Origin: JBOFFI01 sp051657245
GTDB taxonomy: Bacteria > Pseudomonadota > Alphaproteobacteria > Holosporales > JBOFFI01
DNA length: 13,263 bases
Assembly (NCBI GenBank): GCA_051657245.1
Contig: JBOFKI010000141.1
Coordinates: 1 to 13,263 of the forward strand
Reading direction: 5' to 3'
Each line of letters begins with the position of its first letter. Positions within the stretch are counted from its first letter, which is position 1. Shown here one piece after another: positions 1-6,712 of this stretch. A model generated the notes under the pieces. That model did no database searches. It was not told where the DNA came from and saw only the letters and a list, made by a program, of their open reading frames with translations. Made by a program: the position numbers and the translations under genes.

Positions 1-1
1 T

Positions 2-424
2 GTAAAAGATTTGGTCCCAGACCTCACCCACGCCTATGCCCAGCACGCGTCTGTTAAACCTTGGTTACAGAGTGACACGCCAGCCCCCGCTGGGAAAGAG
101 CGGCTCCAAAGTGTCGAGGAGCGCGCCCAATTGGACGGCTTATGGGAATGCATCCTTTGCTTTTGCTGCAGCACCAGTTGCCCCAGCTATTGGTGGAATG
201 GAGACAAATATTTAGGCCCTGCGGTGTTATTGCAAGCTTACCGCTGGATTGCGGACAGCAGAGACGAGGCAACCGGAGAACGGTTGGATGAGCTGGAGGA
301 TCCGTTTAAGTTGTATCGCTGCCATACCATCATGAATTGCACCCAGACGTGTCCGAAAGGGTTGAACCCTGCGAAGGCTATTGGCTCTATTAAAGAAAAA
401 TTGGTAGAGCGCGCAGAAAAGTAG
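2..424 (+). CDS. sdhB: Succinate dehydrogenase iron-sulfur subunit, 3' part (5' end outside window)
   Basis: SdhB is the iron-sulfur subunit of succinate dehydrogenase (complex II). It passes electrons from the FAD of SdhA to ubiquinone at the inner membrane. Only about the last 140 codons are present; the family is usually about 260 residues, so the N-terminal 2Fe-2S ferredoxin-like domain lies before the window. The reading frame is open from base 2. The C-terminal cluster-binding domain is complete. The cysteine pattern C-x2-C-x2-C-CSTSCP (first Cys codon at 149-151) and the later CHTIMNC-x3-CP pattern supply the ligands for the 4Fe-4S and 3Fe-4S centres. The SYWWNGDKYLGPA stretch around the quinone site is also typical. 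The gene ends with TAG at 422-424. sdhCDA are presumably upstream but cannot be seen. The identification is very secure. Confidence 0.98.
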   Translation, partial: VKDLVPDLTHAYAQHASVKPWLQSDTPAPAGKERLQSVEERAQLDGLWECILCFCCSTSCPSYWWNGDKYLGPAVLLQAYRWIADSRDEATGERLDELEDPFKLYRCHTIMNCTQTCPKGLNPAKAIGSIKEKLVERAEK

Positions 425-444
425 GACTAGGAATTAGCTCCTAC
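421..444 (+). terminator. Possible hairpin at the end of sdhB
   Basis: GTAGGA (421-426) can pair with TCCTAC (439-444). The stem is extended by CTA/TAG (427-429 with 435-437) around a single bulged C and a 5-base loop. It overlaps the sdhB stop codon and is followed by a pyrimidine-rich stretch rather than a clean run of T, so it is at best a weak intrinsic terminator. It lies in the 101-bp gap before the next gene on the same strand. Confidence 0.3.
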
Positions 445-525
445 CTTTCCTAACCCTTCGTTAATCATTTTGCAAACAGTTTAGGGTAGGCTGGACGTGG
501 ATATAAAGATAAGGACTCCCAGGGG

Positions 526-1386
526 ATGCAACACACAGCGCAAGAAAAATCTTTTTTAGGACTCAACCCAACAGGTTTTCATAAAGTTCTTTATAGCGAG
601 TGGGGAGATTCTAGAAATCGCGATGTCGTCGTATGCGTCCACGGCCTTACGCGAAACCGCCACGATTTTGATTTTTTAGCCCAGCACCTGGCTGAAGACT
701 ACCGTGTCATTTGCCCAGATGTTGTGGGCAGAGGAGATAGTGACTATCTGGGAGATGCTTTTTTATACTCCTACCCCCAATACCTTGCGGATATGACAAC
801 GCTGCTATCCAGAATTAATGTGGATCGTGTTTCTTGGGTTGGCACCTCCATGGGAGGGCTGATGGGAATTATGCTCGCTGGATTTCCCCAAACCCCCCTT
901 AAAAAATTGATTTTGAATGACATCGGCTCTGTGGTTTCTGCTGAAGGCCTAAAGCGCATCGCGACCTATGCAGAAGTTCAAACAAGCTTCAAAACAGAAG
1001 CAGAAGCTCGCACCTATCTCCTTGAAAATCACCTTAAATTTATGGGTAAAATTGGGGAAGAAGCTTTAGAAAATTTACTTAAGCACAGTGTAAAATTCAA
1101 CGAAGCGAAAGAAATATGGGAATTTGCTTATGACCCCGCAGCAGGCCACACTTTTTCTAAAAATGAAGAATATGTGGATGTTGATTTTTCAGCCCACTGG
1201 AACAATATCAAGTGCCCTACCTTTCTTCTTCGGGGGACGTTGTCTGATATTATCTCCGCTGAAACGGCCAAAAAGATGGCCCAAAAAAAAGACGTCAGCG
1301 TCATTGAGCTTCCAGGGATTGGCCACCCTCCTTCACTTTCAACCCCTGAACAGGTAAACATCATTAAAGATTGGCTTAAAAAATAA
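526..1386 (+). CDS. Alpha/beta-fold hydrolase, substrate unknown
   Basis: This 286-residue protein has the layout of a soluble single-domain alpha/beta hydrolase and no signal peptide. An oxyanion-hole HG motif lies in VHGLTRN (His39-Gly40). The nucleophile elbow is GTSMGG with Ser108. The likely acid is Asp241 in RGTLSDII, and the catalytic histidine is His267 in GIGHPPS. The triad is therefore complete and in the usual order, with a cap region at about 135-215. Proteins of this type hydrolyse esters, lactones or C-C bonds; nothing here fixes the substrate. The ATG at 526 has an AAGGA element (511-515) 10 bases upstream, and the frame shows family similarity almost from the start. It lies 101 bp after sdhB on the same strand and converges on the glutamate dehydrogenase gene. 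A run of eight A (1283-1290) lies within the coding region. Confidence 0.93.
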   Translation: MQHTAQEKSFLGLNPTGFHKVLYSEWGDSRNRDVVVCVHGLTRNRHDFDFLAQHLAEDYRVICPDVVGRGDSDYLGDAFLYSYPQYLADMTTLLSRINVDRVSWVGTSMGGLMGIMLAGFPQTPLKKLILNDIGSVVSAEGLKRIATYAEVQTSFKTEAEARTYLLENHLKFMGKIGEEALENLLKHSVKFNEAKEIWEFAYDPAAGHTFSKNEEYVDVDFSAHWNNIKCPTFLLRGTLSDIISAETAKKMAQKKDVSVIELPGIGHPPSLSTPEQVNIIKDWLKK

Positions 1387-1390
1387 TAAC

Positions 1391-1440
1391 TTACCTATTT
1401 TGGCTTCCCGTCTCCGCCGCGGGGGTGACAAAAAAGGTAA
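1391..1440. repeat. Imperfect 50-bp palindrome (degenerate repeat copy)
   Basis: TTACCT (1391-1396) pairs with AGGTAA (1435-1440), TTTTG (1398-1402) with CAAAA (1429-1433), and CCC (1407-1409) with GGG (1422-1424), giving a long interrupted stem. The core at 1401-1433 (TGGCTTCCCG then GGGGGTGACAAAA) is a diverged copy of the unit at 1641-1670 in the same orientation. It begins 5 bp after the hydrolase stop codon. The T-run is on the 5' arm rather than after the stem on both strands, so it does not look like a normal intrinsic terminator. Confidence 0.6.
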
Positions 1441-1537
1441 TTGAAGTGACACATAAGATAGTTTTAAATCCCAAAGATAGATTCCCTTTTTTAAAAATCG
1501 CTGCAACCAACCATCTTTTGGTGAGCTGATAGCTTCT

Positions 1538-1588
1538 CTTTGTCATTCCCGCCTCGCTTTGTCATTCCCGCGGAGGCGGGAATCTAGG
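1538..1588 (+). repeat. REP-like palindromic unit preceded by a half unit
   Basis: CTTTGTCATTCCCGC occurs twice in direct order, at 1538-1552 and 1557-1571, with a 19-bp period. The second copy forms a full palindrome, ATTCCCGC (1564-1571), loop GGAG, GCGGGAAT (1576-1583), followed by CTAGG. The first copy has only the left arm. The GTCATTCCCGC / GCGGGAAT core is of a kind seen as dispersed extragenic palindromes in many bacterial genomes. Its mobility or function cannot be judged from one locus. Confidence 0.8.
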
Positions 1589-1638
1589 CAATCCTACCAC
1601 CTGGTACTGCTACTGAAGCATCATGTTTGTGGAATTTT

Positions 1639-1670
1639 CCTGGATTCCCGCTTCCGCGGGAATGACAAAG
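1639..1670 (-). repeat. Inverted copy of the REP-like palindromic unit
   Basis: The reverse complement of this stretch matches 1557-1588 at 30 of 32 positions. Its own palindrome is ATTCCCGC (1644-1651), loop TTCC, GCGGGAAT (1656-1663). Together with 1557-1588 it forms a pair of 32-bp inverted repeats around a 50-bp middle segment (1589-1638), about 114 bp in all. This is the size and shape of a small non-autonomous element or a paired REP (BIME-like). No clear target-site duplication is visible. Confidence 0.8.
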
Positions 1671-1745
1671 GGGGTCCAAAGAATTATTTCTAGAGATGTA
1701 GTTTCTTAAACCTCTTAAAAACTGTAACACAAATTTATCCAAGGC

Positions 1746-4700
1746 TCACAACGGCCTCGTTTGGGCCTCCAGCTGGCGCAATTTTTGATTCAAAATAACG
1801 AGCGATCCTAAGTCAATCACGGTGTTGGCCATCATTTGCTTCAGAAAAATTTGGTAACGTTGATGGGGCTCATGGTAGGCTTGTTCCCATGCTTCAATAG
1901 CACGTTTCACCGAAAGGCCTTTCCCCGCAAAGGTTAGAATATTCGAAACGAAGGAGCAGTGTGCCACTTGAACTTCTTCTCGAATGCTGCGGAATGCCGT
2001 CCGTAACCAATAGGTTTCTGCAGGAAACGCATAGGCAGTTTCCCAAAGCCAGCGCAGCCCTAAAGACTCCCCAATCGTGTGATAGACCCAGGCCACATCC
2101 TGCACAGGTAAATTGAGCTTTGAAGCTATCTGCACGATATCTCCAGAAAGAGAAAGTAGATGCAGCAAGATAAGCTGTTGCGCAAACGCTTTAGGCAATC
2201 CGCTGGAAACAAGCTGCTCCACTTTGACATCCAATTTTTGGCGATGGGATTCTGGGAGTATATTCAACAACACATCAGACAGGATTTTAAATTGTTTTTG
2301 GTAAGGCGTGACAATAGATTCAACTTTCCCATCCAGTTGCTCATTCCCAAGAAACCAATTCGTTGAAACTTTAACAGCTCGATTAACCTCCCACATGATG
2401 TGCTGATGTAAGGTGAGGTTGAGGGGCAACTGCTCCAGGGTATCCTCCACAGATTCCAGCTGCAAAATATGACGAATAACAAGAATGGCTTTTAAAATGC
2501 GAGGGATGGGCTGGCCCGTCAGGCGCGCAATCTCAAACACAAACGTTGGCCCCGTTGTGTTGACAACCGAATTGCTGACATGGGTAGCGATAATCTCCCG
2601 GCGCAAAGCGTGCTGTAAAATAGCTTCTTGAAATTTTGAAGCTAAAACTTCGGGGAAATATTGCACCAACATGGGGACTAAAGCTGGGTCATCGACCACA
2701 TCAGAGCGCAGTATTTCTTGATAGAGATAAATTTTTGCATAAGCCAACAACACACACAGCTCAGGCTTTGTAAGCCCCATCTGAAGCGACTGTCTGCGAG
2801 AAAGCTCTGCCTCATCAGGTAAATTTTCAACACTACGGTCGAGGCCTTGCAGACGCTCGAGGTCTTGAATCAGAAAACGATGTTCTTCCAAAAGATAGGG
2901 CGCATGGGCATGGGCAAGAGATACAGCTTGGTTCTGCCAATAATTATCTTGGAGGACCAGATGCGCAACCTCATCCGTCATGCTTTCCAGAAGCTGGTTC
3001 CTTGCCTCCAGCGGAAGGGTTTGTTGTTCAAGAAGGGGACGGAACAAGATTTTGATATTGACCTCGTGGTCTGAACAATCCACGCCAGCCGAATTATCCA
3101 AAGCATCCGTATTAAGGTTCCCTCCTTTGAGGGCATATTCAATGCGGCCCCCTTGGGTAAGGCCTAGGTTAGCCCCTTCAGCAATCACCTTTGCCTGAAT
3201 GTCTCTTCCATCAACCCGACACCCATCGTTGGCCTTGTCGCCAACTTCAGCGTTGTTTTCGTGGCTTGCTTTTACAAAGGTGCCAATGCCCCCAAACCAG
3301 AGAAGATCTACCTGAGCTTTGAGGAGGCAACGTATGAGCTCTTGGGGAGTCAAGGAATCTTCTTTTATCTGGAGCATCCCTTTCACTTCGGCAGATAAAG
3401 AGATGCGCTTCGCAGATCGTTCAAACACCCCCCCCCCTTCTGAGATGAGGTTGGGTTGATAATCCATCCATGTAGATCGGGGGAGCTCAAACAAGCGTTT
3501 CCGCTCCTCATAACTCTTCAAAGGATGGGGGTTTGGGTCAAGAAAAATGTGTTGATGGTTGAAGGCTGCAACCAGCTTGAGGCTTTTGGACAACAGCATA
3601 CCATTACCAAAAACGTCTCCTGACATATCCCCCACCCCCACAACCGTGACAGGGTCTTTGCTGACATCTATGCCAAGGCCCTTAAAATGGTGTTCAACAG
3701 ATTTCCATGCACCCCTGGCTGTGATGCCCATTTTTTTGTGATCATACCCAACGGACCCCCCTGAAGCAAACGCATCTCCTAACCAAAAATTAAATTCATG
3801 GGAGATCTGATTTGCGATATCCGAAAACGTCGCAGTTCCTTTGTCAGCTGCGACCACGAGGTAGGGGTCTTCATCATCATATCGAACGGTTTTTTCAGGG
3901 GAAACAAGCTTGCCCTTAACCCAGTTATCGGTCAATTCTAGCAGCGCTTGCATAAAGCGCTTATAGCAACGAATGCCTTCTTCCAGCCATGCTTCCCGGG
4001 TTGGAGCATCTGTTCTTTTAACAACAAAAGCGCCTTTTGACCCCACGGGAACGATGACAGCATTTTTAACCGTTTGGGTTTTCCATAAATCATGCAACTC
4101 CGTACGATAGTCTTCGGGTCTGTCTGACCAGCGAATGCCACCCCTTGCAACTTTTCCGCCTCGCAAATGGATCGCCTCAAACTGAGCCGCATAGACGAAA
4201 ATTTCGTAGAGTGGAATAGGACGCGGGGATTCATCCACCCGCTGGGAATGAAGCTTCACCGAAAGGTAAGGTTTTGAAGCTCCTGAAGCATCTGTTTGGT
4301 AAAAATTGGTTCGAACCGTCGCGGTGATGAGGTTTAAAAAACGCCGCAGGATACGATCTTCATCGCTGTTGGTGACGCCGTCTAACAATTTTTCCAAAAC
4401 TGCTTGCTTGTCGACGCACGCAGCCTCTCGATCTCCCTCAACATCAGGGGAGAACCTAAGGCAGAAAAACGCCACCAGCTCTCGCACAATTTCTGGTTCT
4501 TTGGCCAGTACCTGCTCAATATAGGCCTGGCTAAACGGCGTGTTCAGCTGCTTTAAATAGCGGGAATAGGTTCTCAGAATCTGGCATTCTCGCCAGGTTA
4601 AACCTGCTTCTAACACAAGACGATTAAAGCCATCATTCTCAGCTTCTTGGTGCCAGACTTTTAGAAAAGCTTCCAGAAAAAGGGCTTGTTCACCAGCTGA

Positions 4701-6611
4701 AGGGGCACGCCCGGAGAGAAGCGGAAAGACTTCTAGGGAATGGATCCAGAAGGGCTCTTCCCGCCCCTGGAGCAAAATTTTAAAAGGAATTTCTGTTGTC
4801 ACTTTAAGCCCCATCTGCTCAAAAACAGGCAAAATATTGCTTAGAAAGATGATGCTGTGGGGGTTATAAAGTTTAATCTGTAACGTTGCGCCTGAACTGG
4901 ATTCAATTGGTTTGAGGGAGACTTGAAGCGTATCTTGTTGAAGCGCCGCCTCGATAAACCCGATATCACGCATGGCTTCTTCTGCATCAAATTGATCTCG
5001 GTAGGCCCTTGAAAACGCCTCACCATATTGGTTAAATAGCAGCTCGCCAGCTTCATCACCATAGCGCTTTTTAACGCTTTTTTTGAAAAAATCTCCCCAG
5101 GTGAACAACTGTTGGAACAGTTGTTTCTCAATAACTTGGGTATCATAAGTTTCCAGCTTAAGCTCTTCTGGAAGCGAGATGATATAGTGCAGACGGGCAA
5201 AGGCCAGATCCCCTAAGTGAATATTCCACGAACTAATCTTTCCTTGAAAAATTTTTTCTAATATTTCTCCCATTTTTTTCCGAAGGGTCGCACCATAACG
5301 CTCCCTTGGGATATAGATGAAGCAGGAAAGGTAACGCCCAAATTGGTCAGGGCGCATGAAAAAGCTGAGCCGCTGGCGTTCTTGGAGCTGTAAAACTGAA
5401 AAACTCAACTCATAAAGTTCAGCAATTGAACTTTGGAGCAACTCTTCCCGGGGAAGAGTCTCCAACACATGAATCAGGGCTTTCCCATCATGCCAATTGG
5501 GAGCAAGACCCGTGTGCTTCAGGACTTGATTGATCTTATACCGAAGGAGAGGGATATCCCGGGCACTTTGGTTATAAGCACTGGAGGTAAAAAGGCCTAA
5601 AAACTGATGAAACCCAACAACATGACCCTCAGCATCAAACTGTTTAACACCAATGCAATCCATGAAATCAACGCGGTGAATGGCGGAACGTTGGCTAGTC
5701 TTCGTAATAATAAGAGGCTGAGATTCTAACAAAAATTGGATATTTTCAGGCCTGCGACGCACACCTTCAAAAACAACCTGGAGCTTTTGTCGCTCAGGCG
5801 CCCTTAAAATACCCAATCCCGCATGGGCATCAACACCTTGGATGAGGTTATTTTCTTCCCTAAACTGATACGCGCAATAGCCCAGGAAGGTGAAATGATG
5901 GTCTCCCAACCAAGAAAGAAAATCCAAGGTTTCACGAAATTCTTCATCTTTTTGAGAAGCGGGGTAGCGTTCCAAATCCCCCAGAGCTTCTTGCACCTTA
6001 GCGCGCATTGCTTGCCAGTCACCAACGGCCAATTGGATATCTTCCAAGATAGACAGAATCTGCGCTTTAACTGCAGGAAAAGCACTGGGCAAGATGTGTT
6101 CCGTGGTCTCATAACGAATGAAAGATTCATCAATGGAGCCCGTACAAGAAATCTCCCGAGGCGAACAAAGAGAAAGAAGCTCACCACGACTGTCTCGTGC
6201 TACCCTGAGCACAGGATGGAGGACAAAATTTAAAGATAACCCTTTTGCGTTTAAAAAAGCAGCGATGGAATCAACCAAAAAAGATAGATTATCGTGGACC
6301 ACGTCAATGATCGTGCGTTGAAATGGCTGCCCTTCTTCTTCAAATGTTTGGTTAGAAATGCGAACTTTTGGGGTTCCCGAAGTCCGATTTTGCAAAAAAT
6401 CCCAAGCCTGAAGCGCCACTTCAGATAAGTAAGCAGGGTCTTTTTCATCCAAATCATAGGAAGCTAAATTGTGGTAAAGTTCCTCTACAAAAGCCCCGAA
6501 AACCTCTGCTTTATCTTGTGGGACACTACCCAGAGCACCTGCTAGGATAGCTTTGACTTTTTCGTTCCTTAAATCTTTATTACGCACTTTTTCCCTCTCC
6601 CCGCTTCCCAT
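1746..6611 (-). CDS. gdhB: NAD-dependent glutamate dehydrogenase, large 180-kDa bacterial type
   Basis: This cytoplasmic enzyme oxidatively deaminates glutamate to 2-oxoglutarate and ammonia with NAD, feeding amino-acid carbon into the TCA cycle. The 1,621 residues match the usual 1,580-1,650 of the class. The N-terminal roughly 700 residues are the regulatory ACT-like part (DVVHDNLSFLVDS near 103-115, DHHFTFLGY at 237-245). The catalytic part covers about 720-1200: HLRGGKVARGGIRWSDR (815-831), the lysine-rich TQTVKNAVIVPVGSKGAF (845-862), GGSVGYDHKKMGITARGAWK (951-970), the nucleotide-binding VVGVGDMSGDVFGNG (990-1004), FGGIGTFVKA (1106-1115), and the substrate/cofactor region ending NSAGVDCSDHEVNIKI (1173-1188). 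A helical C-terminal region follows. All key motifs are intact. The catalytic region contains a G10 run (plus-strand C 3428-3437). The ATG at 6611 is the longest start; a GTG at 6587 is an alternative with a better ribosome-binding site. It lies 101 bp after ccmF with its own promoter-like sequence. The symbol gdhB is used for this class in some species; others use gdh. Confidence 0.97.
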   Translation of the reverse strand: MGSGEREKVRNKDLRNEKVKAILAGALGSVPQDKAEVFGAFVEELYHNLASYDLDEKDPAYLSEVALQAWDFLQNRTSGTPKVRISNQTFEEEGQPFQRTIIDVVHDNLSFLVDSIAAFLNAKGLSLNFVLHPVLRVARDSRGELLSLCSPREISCTGSIDESFIRYETTEHILPSAFPAVKAQILSILEDIQLAVGDWQAMRAKVQEALGDLERYPASQKDEEFRETLDFLSWLGDHHFTFLGYCAYQFREENNLIQGVDAHAGLGILRAPERQKLQVVFEGVRRRPENIQFLLESQPLIITKTSQRSAIHRVDFMDCIGVKQFDAEGHVVGFHQFLGLFTSSAYNQSARDIPLLRYKINQVLKHTGLAPNWHDGKALIHVLETLPREELLQSSIAELYELSFSVLQLQERQRLSFFMRPDQFGRYLSCFIYIPRERYGATLRKKMGEILEKIFQGKISSWNIHLGDLAFARLHYIISLPEELKLETYDTQVIEKQLFQQLFTWGDFFKKSVKKRYGDEAGELLFNQYGEAFSRAYRDQFDAEEAMRDIGFIEAALQQDTLQVSLKPIESSSGATLQIKLYNPHSIIFLSNILPVFEQMGLKVTTEIPFKILLQGREEPFWIHSLEVFPLLSGRAPSAGEQALFLEAFLKVWHQEAENDGFNRLVLEAGLTWRECQILRTYSRYLKQLNTPFSQAYIEQVLAKEPEIVRELVAFFCLRFSPDVEGDREAACVDKQAVLEKLLDGVTNSDEDRILRRFLNLITATVRTNFYQTDASGASKPYLSVKLHSQRVDESPRPIPLYEIFVYAAQFEAIHLRGGKVARGGIRWSDRPEDYRTELHDLWKTQTVKNAVIVPVGSKGAFVVKRTDAPTREAWLEEGIRCYKRFMQALLELTDNWVKGKLVSPEKTVRYDDEDPYLVVAADKGTATFSDIANQISHEFNFWLGDAFASGGSVGYDHKKMGITARGAWKSVEHHFKGLGIDVSKDPVTVVGVGDMSGDVFGNGMLLSKSLKLVAAFNHQHIFLDPNPHPLKSYEERKRLFELPRSTWMDYQPNLISEGGGVFERSAKRISLSAEVKGMLQIKEDSLTPQELIRCLLKAQVDLLWFGGIGTFVKASHENNAEVGDKANDGCRVDGRDIQAKVIAEGANLGLTQGGRIEYALKGGNLNTDALDNSAGVDCSDHEVNIKILFRPLLEQQTLPLEARNQLLESMTDEVAHLVLQDNYWQNQAVSLAHAHAPYLLEEHRFLIQDLERLQGLDRSVENLPDEAELSRRQSLQMGLTKPELCVLLAYAKIYLYQEILRSDVVDDPALVPMLVQYFPEVLASKFQEAILQHALRREIIATHVSNSVVNTTGPTFVFEIARLTGQPIPRILKAILVIRHILQLESVEDTLEQLPLNLTLHQHIMWEVNRAVKVSTNWFLGNEQLDGKVESIVTPYQKQFKILSDVLLNILPESHRQKLDVKVEQLVSSGLPKAFAQQLILLHLLSLSGDIVQIASKLNLPVQDVAWVYHTIGESLGLRWLWETAYAFPAETYWLRTAFRSIREEVQVAHCSFVSNILTFAGKGLSVKRAIEAWEQAYHEPHQRYQIFLKQMMANTVIDLGSLVILNQKLRQLEAQTRPL
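6585..6602 (-). promoter_or_regulatory. Ribosome-binding site and alternative GTG start of the glutamate dehydrogenase
   Basis: On the minus strand GGGGAGAGG (6602-6594) lies 6 bases before a GTG (6587-6585) that is codon 9 of the longest frame. The upstream ATG at 6611 has only A/T-rich sequence before it and no Shine-Dalgarno element. The predicted -10 box (6627-6622) would place the transcript start only a few bases before that ATG, so ATG use would be almost leaderless. The GTG start would give a 1,613-residue protein. Either is possible; I lean slightly to GTG. Confidence 0.5.
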
Positions 6612-6621
6612 TTTTCAAATT

Positions 6622-6651
6622 ATTATACACAATTTGATTAGAAACCTTCAA
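6622..6651 (-). promoter_or_regulatory. Putative sigma-70 promoter of the glutamate dehydrogenase gene
   Basis: Reading the minus strand, TTGAAG (6651-6646) is followed after 18 bases by a perfect TATAAT (6627-6622). The predicted transcription start is near 6615, just before the gene. It is the only good promoter match in the 101-bp gap after ccmF and suggests the gene can be transcribed apart from the upstream ccm genes. The -35 box matches the consensus at only four of six positions. Confidence 0.5.
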
Positions 6652-6712
6652 AAAAAGCAGCCTCTCACCCTACTTCCTGTTTTCTAACATGTTCTTTTTC
6701 AAAAGTCAGGAA

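Larger units (their letters stand above)
1387..1745. other. Convergent intergenic spacer with palindromic repeats, no gene
   Basis: This 359-bp spacer separates the ends of the hydrolase gene (plus) and the glutamate dehydrogenase gene (minus). No convincing reading frame, tRNA or rRNA is visible. It holds three related GC-rich palindromic units plus a half unit (listed separately) in otherwise A/T-rich sequence. Hairpins here may end transcription from both sides, but I see no hairpin followed by a good T-run on either strand. Confidence 0.7.

Noticed and set aside
502..507. TATAAA before the hydrolase gene as a -10 box
   Set aside because: No acceptable -35 box lies 16-18 bases upstream, and the predicted transcript would begin within the ribosome-binding site.
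1538..1670. CRISPR array
   Set aside because: The repeats are palindromic, only two to four in number, in mixed orientation, and have no regular spacers or cas genes.
4841..5200. Minus-strand open frame of 119 codons in another frame of the glutamate dehydrogenase gene
   Set aside because: The overlapping frame encodes the continuous enzyme with conserved length; this one is a shadow.
5823..6233. Plus-strand open frame of 136 codons antisense to the glutamate dehydrogenase gene
   Set aside because: The minus-strand frame here is a clear part of the enzyme; the antisense translation shows no recognisable domain and no good start signal.
6674..6712. TTCCTG/CAGGAA arms after ccmF as a terminator
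   Set aside because: The six-base arms are separated by about 27 bases and no T-run follows directly; too weak to support.
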